Assembly (NCBI GenBank): GCA_945862145.1
Contig: CAMAXE010000024.1
Span: forward strand, 1 to 64,000
Source: Klebsiella pneumoniae
GTDB taxonomy: Bacteria > Pseudomonadota > Gammaproteobacteria > Pseudomonadales > UBA5518
DNA: 64,000 nucleotides
Direction: 5' to 3'
Part shown: positions 9,375-18,641 of the stretch, piece after piece
Layout of the letters: every line of letters begins with the position of its first letter
Position numbering within the stretch: position 1 is the first letter of the stretch
Position numbers and translations under genes: made by a program
Notes under the pieces: model-generated
Database searches by the model: none
What the model saw: only the letters and a program-made list of their open reading frames with translations
What the model was told of the DNA's origin: nothing

Positions 9375-10535
9375 ATGCAGAACAAGACGGCGCTGATCGT
9401 TGATGACTCCCGCACCGCCTCGCAGGTGCTGCGACTCATGCTGGAGCGCGAGGAATTCCAGGTCGATGTGATCGACAACCCCGAGCAGGCCTTGGGTTAT
9501 CTGCAGGATCACCACCCCGGCGTGATCTTCATGGATCACCTGATGCCCGGGATGGAAGGCTTCAATGCCGTGAAGGAGATCAAGAACAACTCCCTCGCGG
9601 CCCGTATTCCCATCGTCATGTACACCGCCAAATCCGGCGACCTGTACGTCGGCCAGGCGCAGGCGCTCGGGGCGGTAGACATCCTGCCCAAGCCGCCCAC
9701 GCGCGAGTTGCTGCGGGCGGTGTTCCGCCGCATCGACCAGCGCAGTGGTGCTGCCAATGATTCCGTCGCAGTTCCCGCGGCGATGTCTGCTTCCGCGGCA
9801 GAGCCGCCCGTCGCGGCAGAGGGATTTCTCTCGGCCACGCGTTCAGAGATGGCCGAGGAGCCGGAAGCCCCGCGCGTCGCCGAGCGTGCTCTGACCCCGG
9901 TCTCGCAGCCGTCGTCTTTCGCCGAGACCAATCGTCGCGACGACGATCGTGCCGGCCCATCCTGGCTGCTGGCCGCGGTCTTGGCGGCCGCCGCGGCGGT
10001 GCTGGGGTTTTTCGCGGGAAGTATGCAGGTAGGCACTGCGGACGACTCACGCAAGCCCTACGCCGACACGCTCTCCTGGGCGCTCAGCCAGACGCTGCAG
10101 TATCCCTACGGCGAGGCGCCGTTTGGTGGGGACCGGGTCGAGGTCGTGCGTGGCCTGGTAGAGCGTCTGCAGGGGGTCGGGTTCACCGGCAAGATCAAGT
10201 TGGAGGGTCACTCGGGACAGTATTGTCTGGTGGCGTCGAGTGCCGGCTGGCGGGTGGCCGATGCCACGGCGCCCATCGACAGCTGCGAGGTAAAGGGCTT
10301 TTTCAGCAAGCAGGACGCGCGTATCGCCAGTTCCCGGCAGACGCCGGAGTTTCGCGCCCTGCTCGCATCGCCTGCCATTGCCGCATCCGGTATCCGTGTG
10401 GAAGTCGATGGGCTCGGAGACGAGGGTCGCAACGCGCCCTATCCCGCGCCCGAGAAGGAACCCTCGGCTGGCCAGTGGAACGCCGTGGCGGCGCGCAACA
10501 ACCGCATCTCGGTCAGCCTGATTCCGGACGCCTGA
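9375..10535 (+). CDS. Receiver domain - transmembrane - OmpA-like hybrid protein
   Basis: 386 residues from ATG 9375 (GTG 9348 is an in-frame alternative three bases after the protease stop). Residues 1-125 are a complete CheY-type receiver: acidic pair Asp10/Asp11, phospho-acceptor Asp54 in VIFMDHLMPG, Thr84 and Lys106 in LPKPP. A 70-residue Ala/Pro/Glu-rich linker leads to one strong membrane helix (~197-219). The remaining ~165 residues resemble a degenerate OmpA/MotB-like periplasmic fold (final RNNRISVSLIPD recalls the OmpA NRRVE.. helix). A receiver fused through a membrane helix to an outer-side domain is unusual. Function unknown; envelope signalling is an inference. Confidence 0.75.
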   Translation: MQNKTALIVDDSRTASQVLRLMLEREEFQVDVIDNPEQALGYLQDHHPGVIFMDHLMPGMEGFNAVKEIKNNSLAARIPIVMYTAKSGDLYVGQAQALGAVDILPKPPTRELLRAVFRRIDQRSGAANDSVAVPAAMSASAAEPPVAAEGFLSATRSEMAEEPEAPRVAERALTPVSQPSSFAETNRRDDDRAGPSWLLAAVLAAAAAVLGFFAGSMQVGTADDSRKPYADTLSWALSQTLQYPYGEAPFGGDRVEVVRGLVERLQGVGFTGKIKLEGHSGQYCLVASSAGWRVADATAPIDSCEVKGFFSKQDARIASSRQTPEFRALLASPAIAASGIRVEVDGLGDEGRNAPYPAPEKEPSAGQWNAVAARNNRISVSLIPDA

Positions 10536-10643
10536 GCGGCGACGTCAAACGGTGCTGTCGGGCCGGGCTTCGCGCGGAGCGGATAGCGTTTTCGGTTAGC
10601 ATTGCGCCCGCGGGCCAGAGCCACGGGACAGCAGGGGAGTTTC

Positions 10644-13295
10644 ATGCAGGAGGACATCGATTCCGCGGAAACGCAGGAGTGGATCGACGCGCTCGAGGCA
10701 GTGGTTCGACACCGCGGCAAGGGCCGCGCAGCCTATCTGTTGAAGTGCCTGGCCGATCACGCCACCGACGCTGGTGTGAAGCTGCCGCCGGCAATCACCA
10801 CGCGCTACCGCAACACCATCGCGCCTGAGTCGGAACGGCATATGCCGGGCGACCTGTTCGTCGATCGGCGCATCCGCTCGCTGATCCGCTGGAACGCGCT
10901 TGCCATGGTAATGCGCGCCAACGATTCGGACGAGGGGCTTGGCGGCCACATCGCCACATTCCTCTCGAGCGCCACGCTCTATGACGTGGGCTTCAATTAT
11001 TTTTTCCGCGCTGCACGCCCGGGCAAGCCCGGCGACATCGTGATGTATCAGGGCCACAGCGCGCCCGGCATGTACTCGCGCTCCTACCTCGAGGGCCGTC
11101 TGTCCGAGGAGCAGCTCGATAATTTCCGCCGTGAGGTCGACGGCCGCGGTTTGTCCTCCTACCCGCACCCCTGGCTGATGCCCGACTACTGGCAGTTCCC
11201 GACCGTCTCGATGGGCCTCGGCCCGATCCAGGCGATCTACCAGGCCCACGTCATGCGTTACCAGCAGAACCGTGGCATGGCCGACCACGCCGACCGAAAG
11301 GTCTGGGCCTTCCTGGGCGATGGCGAGTGCGACGAACCCGAATCGCTGGGCGCCATCGGGCTGGCTGGCCGGGAGGGACTCGATAACCTGATTTTCGTGG
11401 TCAATTGCAACCTCCAGCGTCTCGACGGCCCGGTGCGGGGCAACGGCAAGATCATCCAGGAACTGGAGGGTATCTTCCGTGGTGCTGGCTGGAACGTGAT
11501 CAAAGTGATCTGGGGGCGGCTCTGGGATCCGCTGCTCGCGCGCGATGAGTCCGGCCTGCTGCAGAAGCGCATGGACGAGGTCTGCGATGGCGAGTACCAG
11601 AACTACAAGTTCAACGGCGGGGCCTACACGCGCGAGCATTTCTTCGGCAAATACCCGGAGACGGCGGAGCTGGTGAAGGATCTCTCCGACGACGACATCA
11701 TGTACCTCAACCGCGGTGGTCACGACCCCTACAAGGTCTACGCCGCCTACTGGGAAGCCTTCAACCACAAGGGTCAGCCCACGGTGATCCTTGCCAAGAC
11801 CGTAAAAGGCTACGGCATGGGCAGTTCGGGCGAGGCGGCGAACGAGACGCACTCGGTCAAGAAGATGGATCTCGAGAGCCTGAAGAAATTCCGCACGCGC
11901 TTCAGCATTCCGCTTACCGATCGGGAGCTGAAAACCGTTCCCTATTACCGCCCGGGTCCCGACAGCCCCGAGATGGTGTATATGCGCCAGCGCCGCGAGG
12001 CGCTCGGGGGTTATATGCCCAACCGCGTGGTCACCGACGAAAAGCTCACCCTGCCTCCGCTAGAGAGCTTCGCCGCGCAGTTGAAGGGCAGTGGCCACCG
12101 CGAAATCTCCACGACGATGGCCTTTGTCAGGCTGTTGTCCTCGCTGGTGAAAGAGCCCGGGTTCGGTGAGCGCGTGGTGCCCATCGTGCCCGACGAGGCG
12201 CGCACCTTTGGCATGGAGGGCATGTTTCGCCAGCTAGGCATTTATTCCTCGGTGGGGCAGCGCTACACGCCGCACGATGCGGGCCAGATCCTCTATTACA
12301 AGGAAGACCGCAAGGGCCAGATTCTCGAAGAGGGCATCAACGAGGCTGGTGCGATGTCGGCCTGGATCGCGGCGGCCACCTCCTATGCGAACCACAACCT
12401 CACGATGGTGCCGTTCTACATCTTCTACTCGATGTTCGGCTTCCAGCGCATTGGCGATCTGGCGTGGGCAGCGGGTGACCAGCGCGCGCGTGGCTTCCTG
12501 ATCGGCGCCACCTCTGGACGCACCACACTGAACGGCGAGGGACTGCAGCACCAGGACGGGCATAGCCACGTGCTGGCGGCCACCATCCCCAACTGCGTGA
12601 GCTACGACCCGGCCTACGGCTACGAGCTGGCGGTGATCATCCATCACGGGCTCGAGGTGATGTACGGCCGCGACGAGAGCAAGTTCTTCTACCTCACCAC
12701 GATGAACGAGAACTACGCGCAGCCGGAGATGCCGGTCGACGCCGAGGATGGCATCGTGCGGGGCATGTACCGCATCGAGAGTGCGGCGCCCAAGGCGAAG
12801 AACGTGGTGCAGCTGATGGGTGCTGGCACGATCCTGCGCGAGGTTCGTGCTGCCGCGGCCATGCTGCGCGCAGACTTCGGCGTCGATGCCGATGTCTGGA
12901 GTCTCACCAGCGTGAACGAACTGCGCCGCGAGGGCATCGACTGCGAGCGCTGGAACATGCTGCATCCGGCCGTAACGCCGCGGGTGCCCTATGTCACCGC
13001 AGTGCTGGACGGTGCGACGGGCCCGGTGATCGCGGCCACGGATTACATCAAGTCCCATACCGACGGCCTGCGCCAGTTCATCAAGCAGCGCTTCACCGTG
13101 CTGGGCACCGACGGCTTTGGCCGTAGCGACACGCGGGCACGGCTGCGACACTTCTTCGAGGTCGATCGCCATTTCGTGGTAGTAGCTGCGCTGAAAGCGC
13201 TGGCTGATGAAGGCCGGATCACGCCCAAAGTGGTCGCTGAGGCGATCGCGACGTTCGGCATCGATCCTGAAAAACCCAACCCGACGACCGTGTAG
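10644..13295 (+). CDS. aceE: Pyruvate dehydrogenase E1 component, homodimeric type (AceE)
   Basis: 883 residues from ATG 10644 with GGGGAG just upstream; E. coli AceE is 887. It decarboxylates pyruvate with thiamine diphosphate and reductively acetylates the lipoyl groups of AceF. The ThDP/Mg site GDGECDEPES...NCNLQRLDGPVRGN and the flexible-loop GEAANETHSVKKM are intact, and the C-terminal region shows the expected SVNELRREG and FGRSDTRARLR motifs. aceF follows after 21 bp. The TAG stop at 13293-13295 is part of a REP-like palindrome. No pdhR-type regulator and no lpd gene lies in this window. Confidence 0.98.
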   Translation: MQEDIDSAETQEWIDALEAVVRHRGKGRAAYLLKCLADHATDAGVKLPPAITTRYRNTIAPESERHMPGDLFVDRRIRSLIRWNALAMVMRANDSDEGLGGHIATFLSSATLYDVGFNYFFRAARPGKPGDIVMYQGHSAPGMYSRSYLEGRLSEEQLDNFRREVDGRGLSSYPHPWLMPDYWQFPTVSMGLGPIQAIYQAHVMRYQQNRGMADHADRKVWAFLGDGECDEPESLGAIGLAGREGLDNLIFVVNCNLQRLDGPVRGNGKIIQELEGIFRGAGWNVIKVIWGRLWDPLLARDESGLLQKRMDEVCDGEYQNYKFNGGAYTREHFFGKYPETAELVKDLSDDDIMYLNRGGHDPYKVYAAYWEAFNHKGQPTVILAKTVKGYGMGSSGEAANETHSVKKMDLESLKKFRTRFSIPLTDRELKTVPYYRPGPDSPEMVYMRQRREALGGYMPNRVVTDEKLTLPPLESFAAQLKGSGHREISTTMAFVRLLSSLVKEPGFGERVVPIVPDEARTFGMEGMFRQLGIYSSVGQRYTPHDAGQILYYKEDRKGQILEEGINEAGAMSAWIAAATSYANHNLTMVPFYIFYSMFGFQRIGDLAWAAGDQRARGFLIGATSGRTTLNGEGLQHQDGHSHVLAATIPNCVSYDPAYGYELAVIIHHGLEVMYGRDESKFFYLTTMNENYAQPEMPVDAEDGIVRGMYRIESAAPKAKNVVQLMGAGTILREVRAAAAMLRADFGVDADVWSLTSVNELRREGIDCERWNMLHPAVTPRVPYVTAVLDGATGPVIAATDYIKSHTDGLRQFIKQRFTVLGTDGFGRSDTRARLRHFFEVDRHFVVVAALKALADEGRITPKVVAEAIATFGIDPEKPNPTTV

Positions 13296-13314
13296 GAGCG
13301 CGCCCCGCGCGCGA
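13292..13314. repeat. REP-like palindrome overlapping the aceE stop
   Basis: GTAGGAGCGCGCCCCGCGCG plus a short tail, a variant of the REP family found elsewhere in the window. Its TAG is the aceE stop, and the palindrome occupies the whole 21-bp aceE-aceF spacer. It leaves no recognisable Shine-Dalgarno sequence for aceF other than the GGAG within the repeat itself. Confidence 0.6.
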
Positions 13315-13316
13315 GA

Positions 13317-15089
13317 GTGAACGTGAAACTGCAAACCGTCACCGTACCCGACCTGGGCGGCTCCGCCGATGTCGAAGTGATCGAGCTCACCGTGGCGGTG
13401 GGCCAAGCGGTTGCGGCCGAGCAGCCGCTGGTCACGCTCGAATCCGACAAGGCCTCGATGGAAATCCCCGCGCCCTTCCCGGGTACCGTTCGTGAGTTGC
13501 TCCTGAAGATCGGTGACCGGGTGAAGCAGGGCGATGCGATCCTTGTGCTCGAGGTGGCGGAAGATGCCGTGGTCCCGCTGGCTGCGACGCCTGCGGCTGC
13601 GGCCACCGCCACCGCGGTTCCGGTGGCATCGGATCTTCCTGCGTTCGATGCAGAGCCCGCGCGTGTTGCCCCGGTATCGCCCGCTGTGGCGGAGCGCCGC
13701 GCGGCGCCGCGTGTTGCGCCGCCGCCTGCGGCTGATGATGCGGATCTGCTGGATGTGCTGGTCCCTGATCTGGGTGGTGCCGCCAGCGTCGAGGTGATCG
13801 AGATCGCCGTGCGCGCGGGGGACCGGGTGGCCGAGGGGGCGTCGCTCCTTGTGCTCGAAGGCGACAAAGCGTCGATGGAAATGCCCGCGCCTGCCGCAGG
13901 CATCATCGTGTCGGTGGATGTGCGCGTGGGTGCACAGGTGAGCACGGGCGAGCGGATTGCGGTGCTGCGACCCGATGTGGGGGCGATCGAGTCTGCGCCT
14001 GCCGCGGCCGTTGCTGTAGTGCCCGCCGCTCCTGCCCAGACTGCTGCTGCCATGTCCGTTTCTGCGTCCGTACCCGTTTCCGCAGTGGATGTGCCCGAAC
14101 CCGATGCCTGGCTTGCCATTGCGAGGCTGCTCGAAAAAGAGAGCCACCAGCCTGGCAGCACTGCCGCGCAGCGTCAGCGCCCCGGCCCGGAGGCTCCCTA
14201 CGCAGGGCCTGCCGTGCGGCAGCTCGCGCGCGAGCTGGGAGTCGCTCTCGCGCAGCTCCCTGGCAGCGGCCCGAAGGGGCGCATCCTGAAGGAAGACGTG
14301 CAGGCTTACGTGAAGAAACGGCTCGCCGAGCCGCTGCGCGTGAGCGGTGTCATGGGTTTGCCGCAGGTACCGGTGGTGGACTTCGCCGCCTTCGGCCCGG
14401 TCGAGAGCCTCGCGCTAACGGGCATCCAGAAAGTCACCGTGACCAGCATGTCGCGCAGCTGGCTTAACGTGCCGCACGTAACGCAGTTCGATTACGCCGA
14501 TGTATCCGATCTCGAGGCTTTCCGCGAGAGCATGAAGGCCGAGATGGAAAATCGGGCTAACAAACTCACGCCACTACCCTTCCTCCTGATGGCCTGCGCG
14601 CGGGCCCTGAAGGAGCATCCCCGGTTCAATTCCTCGCTCGCGCCCGAAGGGACGCAGCTGGTCATGAAGAAATACATTCATATCGGTATCGCGGTCGATA
14701 CGCCGCAGGGGCTGGTGGTGCCCGTGATCCGCGATGTCGATCGCAAGACTGTGTGGGAACTCGCCGCGGAGGCGCGTGAACTGGCTGACAAGGCGCGCAC
14801 GCGAAAATTGAAACCCGCCGAGATGCAGGGTGGGTGTTTCAGTATCTCGAGTTTGGGAAACATCGGTGGTGAGGGTTTCACCCCGATCGTGAACACGCCT
14901 GAGGTGGCTATCCTCGGGGTATCGCGCATGGCCGTGCGGCCGGTCTGGGATGGCAAGGCCTTCCAGCCTCGCAAGACGCTGCCATTGTCGCTGTCATACG
15001 ACCATCGCGTCATCAACGGTGCCGATGCCGGCGCCTTTCTTACCTGGTTGGTGGGAGTTCTGGCCGATCTGCGGAAACTGGTGCTTTAG
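13317..15089 (+). CDS. aceF: Dihydrolipoamide acetyltransferase E2 of pyruvate dehydrogenase (AceF)
   Basis: 590 residues from GTG 13317 (GTG 13323 also possible). Two lipoyl domains are visible, with lysines in ESDKASMEIP (~residues 43-52) and EGDKASMEMP (~180-189), each followed by an Ala/Pro/Val-rich linker. A peripheral subunit-binding domain follows (PAVRQLARELG...GPKGRILKEDV, ~295-325). The C-terminal catalytic domain ends with the active-site SLSYDHRVINGADAGAF, the DHRxxxG motif in its DHRVING variant. It transfers acetyl groups from lipoyl to CoA. Translationally close to aceE; E3 must be encoded elsewhere. Confidence 0.97.
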   Translation: MNVKLQTVTVPDLGGSADVEVIELTVAVGQAVAAEQPLVTLESDKASMEIPAPFPGTVRELLLKIGDRVKQGDAILVLEVAEDAVVPLAATPAAAATATAVPVASDLPAFDAEPARVAPVSPAVAERRAAPRVAPPPAADDADLLDVLVPDLGGAASVEVIEIAVRAGDRVAEGASLLVLEGDKASMEMPAPAAGIIVSVDVRVGAQVSTGERIAVLRPDVGAIESAPAAAVAVVPAAPAQTAAAMSVSASVPVSAVDVPEPDAWLAIARLLEKESHQPGSTAAQRQRPGPEAPYAGPAVRQLARELGVALAQLPGSGPKGRILKEDVQAYVKKRLAEPLRVSGVMGLPQVPVVDFAAFGPVESLALTGIQKVTVTSMSRSWLNVPHVTQFDYADVSDLEAFRESMKAEMENRANKLTPLPFLLMACARALKEHPRFNSSLAPEGTQLVMKKYIHIGIAVDTPQGLVVPVIRDVDRKTVWELAAEARELADKARTRKLKPAEMQGGCFSISSLGNIGGEGFTPIVNTPEVAILGVSRMAVRPVWDGKAFQPRKTLPLSLSYDHRVINGADAGAFLTWLVGVLADLRKLVL

Positions 15090-15156
15090 GTATGGCTGCG
15101 TGGGCACCCGATGCATATCGGGGTACACGAGAAAGGCAGGAGCGGGGAAGGGAGAG

Positions 15157-15180
15157 GCCAGCCGGGCAGGCCCGGCTGGC
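15157..15180. terminator. GC-rich hairpin in the convergent aceF / RRM-gene spacer
   Basis: An 11-bp perfect inverted repeat (GCCAGCCGGGC / GCCCGGCTGGC) lies between the two converging genes. It lacks a T-run on either side, so it is not a canonical intrinsic terminator, but its position suggests a transcription barrier or 3'-end stabiliser. Confidence 0.4.
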
Positions 15181-15191
15181 AAAAGGCCTGA

Positions 15192-15476
15192 TCAGTAGCG
15201 ACCGCCACCGCCACCGCCACCGCCGGTGCGCTCCTTGCGCGGCTCGGCCTGGTTTACCTTGATGTTGCGACCATTGATCGCGCGACCGTTCAGCGCCTTG
15301 ATGGCCGCATCAGCCTCAGCGTTGTTTGCCATCTCGACGAAGCCGAAGCCTTTCGATTGCCCGGTTTCGCGGTCCTTGATGACAGCCGAGGACGAGACTG
15401 CACCGAATGCCTCGAAGGCATCGCGCAGGTCTTGTTCGTTCGTCTGGTAGGAGAGATTTCCAGCGTAGATATTCAT
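15192..15476 (-). CDS. RRM-domain RNA-binding protein (glycine-tailed, RbpA-like)
   Basis: 94 residues from ATG 15476, preceded by GGTGA. One complete RNA recognition motif: RNP2 is NIYAGNLSY (residues 2-10) and RNP1 is KGFGFVEM, followed by a short Gly-rich tail of eight glycines ending RY. Such single-RRM, Gly-tailed proteins are common in proteobacteria and cyanobacteria and are often cold-inducible RNA chaperones. A longer in-frame reading upstream has no RRM homology and is not used. It is convergent with aceF. Confidence 0.92.
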   Translation of the reverse strand: MNIYAGNLSYQTNEQDLRDAFEAFGAVSSSAVIKDRETGQSKGFGFVEMANNAEADAAIKALNGRAINGRNIKVNQAEPRKERTGGGGGGGGRY

Positions 15477-15757
15477 TCGTTCACCGTCTGATAGAAAAGT
15501 GCTGTGCGGTAGAAGAAACACTATCGAATATGCACGAGCACGATCTATCGGATAGCGGTCATGGAGCGGCAGAATGCCGTTCCGAACACGGGGAGGGAGT
15601 GAGGCTCCGGTTGCGCAGGAATTCGGCCACTTCCCCACCATAGGCCCTTTGACTGCCCGCGGCTCCCAGTCTTTGTGCGGGTTTGTTCCGTAAATAGTCC
15701 TTTGTGGGCTGCGCCCGGGCGCCGGAGCGCGACGCGCGCCAGGTGCATCGGCGCGAC

Positions 15758-15763
15758 TATAAT
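15758..15763 (+). promoter_or_regulatory. Candidate -10 element upstream of fabV
   Basis: A perfect TATAAT, 35 bp before the fabV ATG, in otherwise GC-rich sequence. No good -35 hexamer sits 16-18 bp upstream, so the promoter may need an activator or be weak. Confidence 0.45.
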
Positions 15764-15798
15764 CCCGTTGCTAGCGACCACTGAATCAGGACATCCCC

Positions 15799-16986
15799 AT
15801 GATCATCAAGCCTCGCGTCCGCGGATTCATGTGCATCACGTCGCACCCGGCCGGTTGCGCGGCCTCGGTGCGTGAGCAGATCGCGCATGTGCGCGCAGGC
15901 GGCCCGATTGCCGGTCCCAAACGGGTGCTGGTGCTTGGCGCTTCCACCGGCTACGGACTCGCCTCGCGCATCAGTGCAGCCTTCGGTTGCGGCGCGAGCA
16001 CCATCGGCGTTTTCTTCGAGAAAGAGGGGGTGGAAGGCAAGCCCGGGAGCGCGGGTTGGTATAACACCGCGGCTTTCCATCAGGAGGCCGAGACCGCTGG
16101 CCTGGGCGCGTGGAGCATCAACGGCGACGCCTTCTCCACCGAGATCAAGGACCGCACCGTCGAACTGATCCGCAGCACGCTGGGGCAGGTTGATCTGGTG
16201 GTCTACAGCCTCGCCGCGCCGCGCCGCACCCACCCGCTCACCGGCGTGGTGCACAAGTCGACGCTGAAGCCGATCGGCCGTCGTGTCGAGGAGCGCACGC
16301 TCGACACCGACAAGAAGGAAATCAAGCAAGTTGCGCTCGAGGCGGCCTCCGCGGAGGAGATCAGCGACACCGTGGCCGTGATGGGTGGCGAGGATTGGGA
16401 GATGTGGATGCGCCGTCTGGCCGACGAGGGCCTGCTCGCAAACGGTTGTCGCACCACCGCGTACACCTACCTCGGCGATCGCATCACGTGGGCTATTTAC
16501 TGGGATGGCACCATCGGCGCAGCCAAGAAAGACCTCGATGGCACCGCCAGCAGGCTCGACACGCTGCTCGCACCGCTCGGCGGCAAGGCGTATGTCTCGG
16601 TGCTGAAGGCGGTGGTCACGCAGGCCAGCTCCGCGATCCCCATCATGCCGCTCTACCTCGCGCTGTTGTTCCGCGTGATGAAAGAGCGTGGCACCCACGA
16701 GGGTTGCATCGAGCAGGTCGAGGGGCTCTTCCGCTCACAACTTCTCGCCGCGTCGCCAGCCGTTGACGAGGCCGGCCGCCTGCGCATGGACGGCAAGGAA
16801 CTGCAGGCCGATGTGCAGCGCGAGGTCGAGCGCCGGTGGCCGCTGGTGGAGAACCACACGATCGACGAGCTCTCGGACTTCGCGGGTTACCAGCAGGAAT
16901 TCCTGCGGCTCTTCGGTTTCGGGATGGCGGGTGTGGACTACGACGCGGAAGTGGATCCCGTCGTCGCGATCGCCGGGCTCGGCTAG
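15799..16986 (+). CDS. fabV: Trans-2-enoyl-ACP/CoA reductase (NADH) FabV
   Basis: 395 residues, as expected for FabV/TER enzymes. The NADH-binding loop is [12 protein letters not shown], near residues 48-59. The N-terminal [17 protein letters not shown] and [11 protein letters not shown] motifs are diagnostic. The catalytic Y-x8-K motif is found in the segment [20 protein letters not shown] followed by AAKK. FabV reduces the enoyl intermediate in fatty-acid elongation and is the triclosan-tolerant counterpart of FabI. It stands alone, with RRM-gene and MBL-gene operons on either side. Confidence 0.97.
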   Translation: MIIKPRVRGFMCITSHPAGCAASVREQIAHVRAGGPIAGPKRVLVLGASTGYGLASRISAAFGCGASTIGVFFEKEGVEGKPGSAGWYNTAAFHQEAETAGLGAWSINGDAFSTEIKDRTVELIRSTLGQVDLVVYSLAAPRRTHPLTGVVHKSTLKPIGRRVEERTLDTDKKEIKQVALEAASAEEISDTVAVMGGEDWEMWMRRLADEGLLANGCRTTAYTYLGDRITWAIYWDGTIGAAKKDLDGTASRLDTLLAPLGGKAYVSVLKAVVTQASSAIPIMPLYLALLFRVMKERGTHEGCIEQVEGLFRSQLLAASPAVDEAGRLRMDGKELQADVQREVERRWPLVENHTIDELSDFAGYQQEFLRLFGFGMAGVDYDAEVDPVVAIAGLG

Positions 16987-17002
16987 CTTGCGCGCCATCT
17001 TC

Positions 17003-17107
17003 GTAGGAGCGGGCCATGCCCGCGACTGTATCGTCCCGCAGCCTGCTGTCGCGCGCATGGCGCGCTCCTACATCGCCATGCCCCGTAGCGAACCATGCCC
17101 GCGACCG
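17003..17107. repeat. REP cluster: one direct, one inverted and one degenerate copy
   Basis: Copies at 17003-17027 (GTAGGAGCGGGCCATGCCCG...), inverted at 17048-17071 with GCGCGC-CAT core, and a degenerate third at 17085-17107. The head-to-head arrangement is that of a BIME and fills the fabV/MBL-gene spacer. Confidence 0.8.
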
Positions 17108-17142
17108 CATGCCTTCCACACCCGCTGCCTGAGTGAGTGCGC

Positions 17143-17973
17143 ATGATCACACTTGAACCCGGACTGACCAGCCAGCTCTCGCCGCGCGTGCGCCGCATCA
17201 TCGCGCCCAATCCGGGTGTAATGACCGGGCCCGGCACAAACACGTATTTGCTGGGCAACGAGGCTGTGGCCGTCGTCGATCCGGGCCCGGACGAGCCCTC
17301 CCACATCGAGGCCATTCTGCGCGAAGGCGCTGGACGCATCCGCTGGATACTGGTCACTCACACGCACGAGGATCACTCGCCCGCTGCCACGCCTCTCGCG
17401 CGAGCCACCGGTGCCGAGTTGCGCGGCGTGGCGGCTCCCGATGATTTCTATCAGGACCTGATCTTCCGGCCGGATGTGGATTTCAGCGCGGACGCACTGC
17501 TCGAAACCCCTGAGTTCAGGCTGCGCGCCGTGCACACGCCCGGTCATGCCTGCAACCACTACTGCCTACTGCTCGAGGAGGAAGGCATGCTGTTCACGGG
17601 CGATCACATCATGAACGGCTCCACGGTGGTGATCATCCCGCCGAGCGGTGACATGAAGGACTACCTCGACTCGCTGGAAAAACTCAAAGCACTGCCCTTG
17701 CGGTCGCTCGCTCCCGGTCACGGCGAGTTGATGCCCGAGCCCATGGCCGTGGTGGACGGGATCATCCGCCATCGTCTCAACCGCGAGGCCAAGGTGGCAA
17801 AGATACTGGCTGTGGCGGGCGGCACGCTGGACGAACTGGTGGAGCGCGCCTATGACGATGTGCCGCGCGTGATGTTCCCGATGGCCAAGTATTCGCTGTG
17901 GGCACACCTGCTCAAGCTCGCTCGCGAGGGGCGCGCGGTGGAGAGCGGGGGGCGGTGGGAGCCGCCGGGCTGA
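17143..17973 (+). CDS. MBL-fold metallo-hydrolase (LACTB2/glyoxalase II-like)
   Basis: 276 residues from ATG 17143 (GTG 17137 is a near alternative). Zinc motif THTHEDHSP places HxHxDH at residues 73-78. Later ligands are in HTPGHACNHYC and FTGDHIMNGS, and SLAPGHGE supplies the last His. The C-terminal ~60 residues form the winged-helix-like tail usual in LACTB2-type proteins (EAKVAKIL...). These enzymes are thioester hydrolases or single-strand RNases; which applies here cannot be told. Followed after 11 bp by the SirB1-like gene, so probably an operon of three. Confidence 0.88.
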   Translation: MITLEPGLTSQLSPRVRRIIAPNPGVMTGPGTNTYLLGNEAVAVVDPGPDEPSHIEAILREGAGRIRWILVTHTHEDHSPAATPLARATGAELRGVAAPDDFYQDLIFRPDVDFSADALLETPEFRLRAVHTPGHACNHYCLLLEEEGMLFTGDHIMNGSTVVIIPPSGDMKDYLDSLEKLKALPLRSLAPGHGELMPEPMAVVDGIIRHRLNREAKVAKILAVAGGTLDELVERAYDDVPRVMFPMAKYSLWAHLLKLAREGRAVESGGRWEPPG

Positions 17974-17984
17974 GTCGTACACCC

Positions 17985-18641
17985 ATGCTGACTGCAGGCA
18001 CACCCATCGATTACTTCCGCCTTCTCGTCCGGGAGCCGGACGCGATCCCGCTCTTCGAGGCGGCGGCCTCGATCGCCACCGATGCGGAGCCCCTCCTCGA
18101 CCTCGAGGGCGTCCAGACGAACTTTGACCTGCTCGCCGGCAAGCTTGCAGCGCAGGCGCGCAGCAGCTCGACCGAGGCTGCGCGCATGGAGTGCCTGCGC
18201 CGGTTCTTTTTCGGGAGCGAGGGTTTCGCGGGTAATGACGGCAACTACTACGACGCCGCCAACAGCTACCTGCACCGCGTGCTCGAGACACGCCGCGGAA
18301 TCCCGATTTCGCTCGCGGTGGTGTTTCTCGAGTTCGCGCGCCACATCGGGCTCGAGGCCTGGGGTGTCTCCTTCCCGGGGCACTTTCTGGTGCGGGTGAC
18401 GCTGCGCGATGGCGTTGCCATCATCGACCCGTTCAGCGGCGACAGCCTCTCCCGCGAAGAGTTGGAGCGGCGTGCAACGGGCTTCGGCGCGCCGCTGGCG
18501 CAGTTGCTGCGGCCGGCTTCGCGACGAGAGATATTGACCCGTATGCTGCGCAATCTGGAGTCGATCCACGCGCAATCCGGCGAGCGGGATTTGCTGGCAA
18601 AGGTGAGGCAGCGACTCGAGGTCCTTGGGGGTGATGCATGA
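17985..18641 (+). CDS. SirB1-family (transglutaminase-like) protein
   Basis: 218 residues from ATG 17985. The diagnostic SirB1 signature is intact: NYYDAANSYLHRVLETRRGI followed by PISLAVVFLEFARHIGL and GVSFPGHFLVRV. SirB1 proteins carry a transglutaminase-like fold that usually lacks full catalytic identity, and in gammaproteobacteria they often lie near prmC/prfA. Here the context differs: it sits between an MBL hydrolase and an exported cyanophycinase-like peptidase, whose ATG overlaps its stop by 4 bp, pointing to coupled translation. Confidence 0.85.
   Translation: MLTAGTPIDYFRLLVREPDAIPLFEAAASIATDAEPLLDLEGVQTNFDLLAGKLAAQARSSSTEAARMECLRRFFFGSEGFAGNDGNYYDAANSYLHRVLETRRGIPISLAVVFLEFARHIGLEAWGVSFPGHFLVRVTLRDGVAIIDPFSGDSLSREELERRATGFGAPLAQLLRPASRREILTRMLRNLESIHAQSGERDLLAKVRQRLEVLGGDA

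Noticed and set aside
12234-14147. 637-codon minus-strand open frame over aceE/aceF.
   Set aside because: Shadow of the aceF Ala/Pro linkers and aceE; no homology and spans two genes on the opposite strand.
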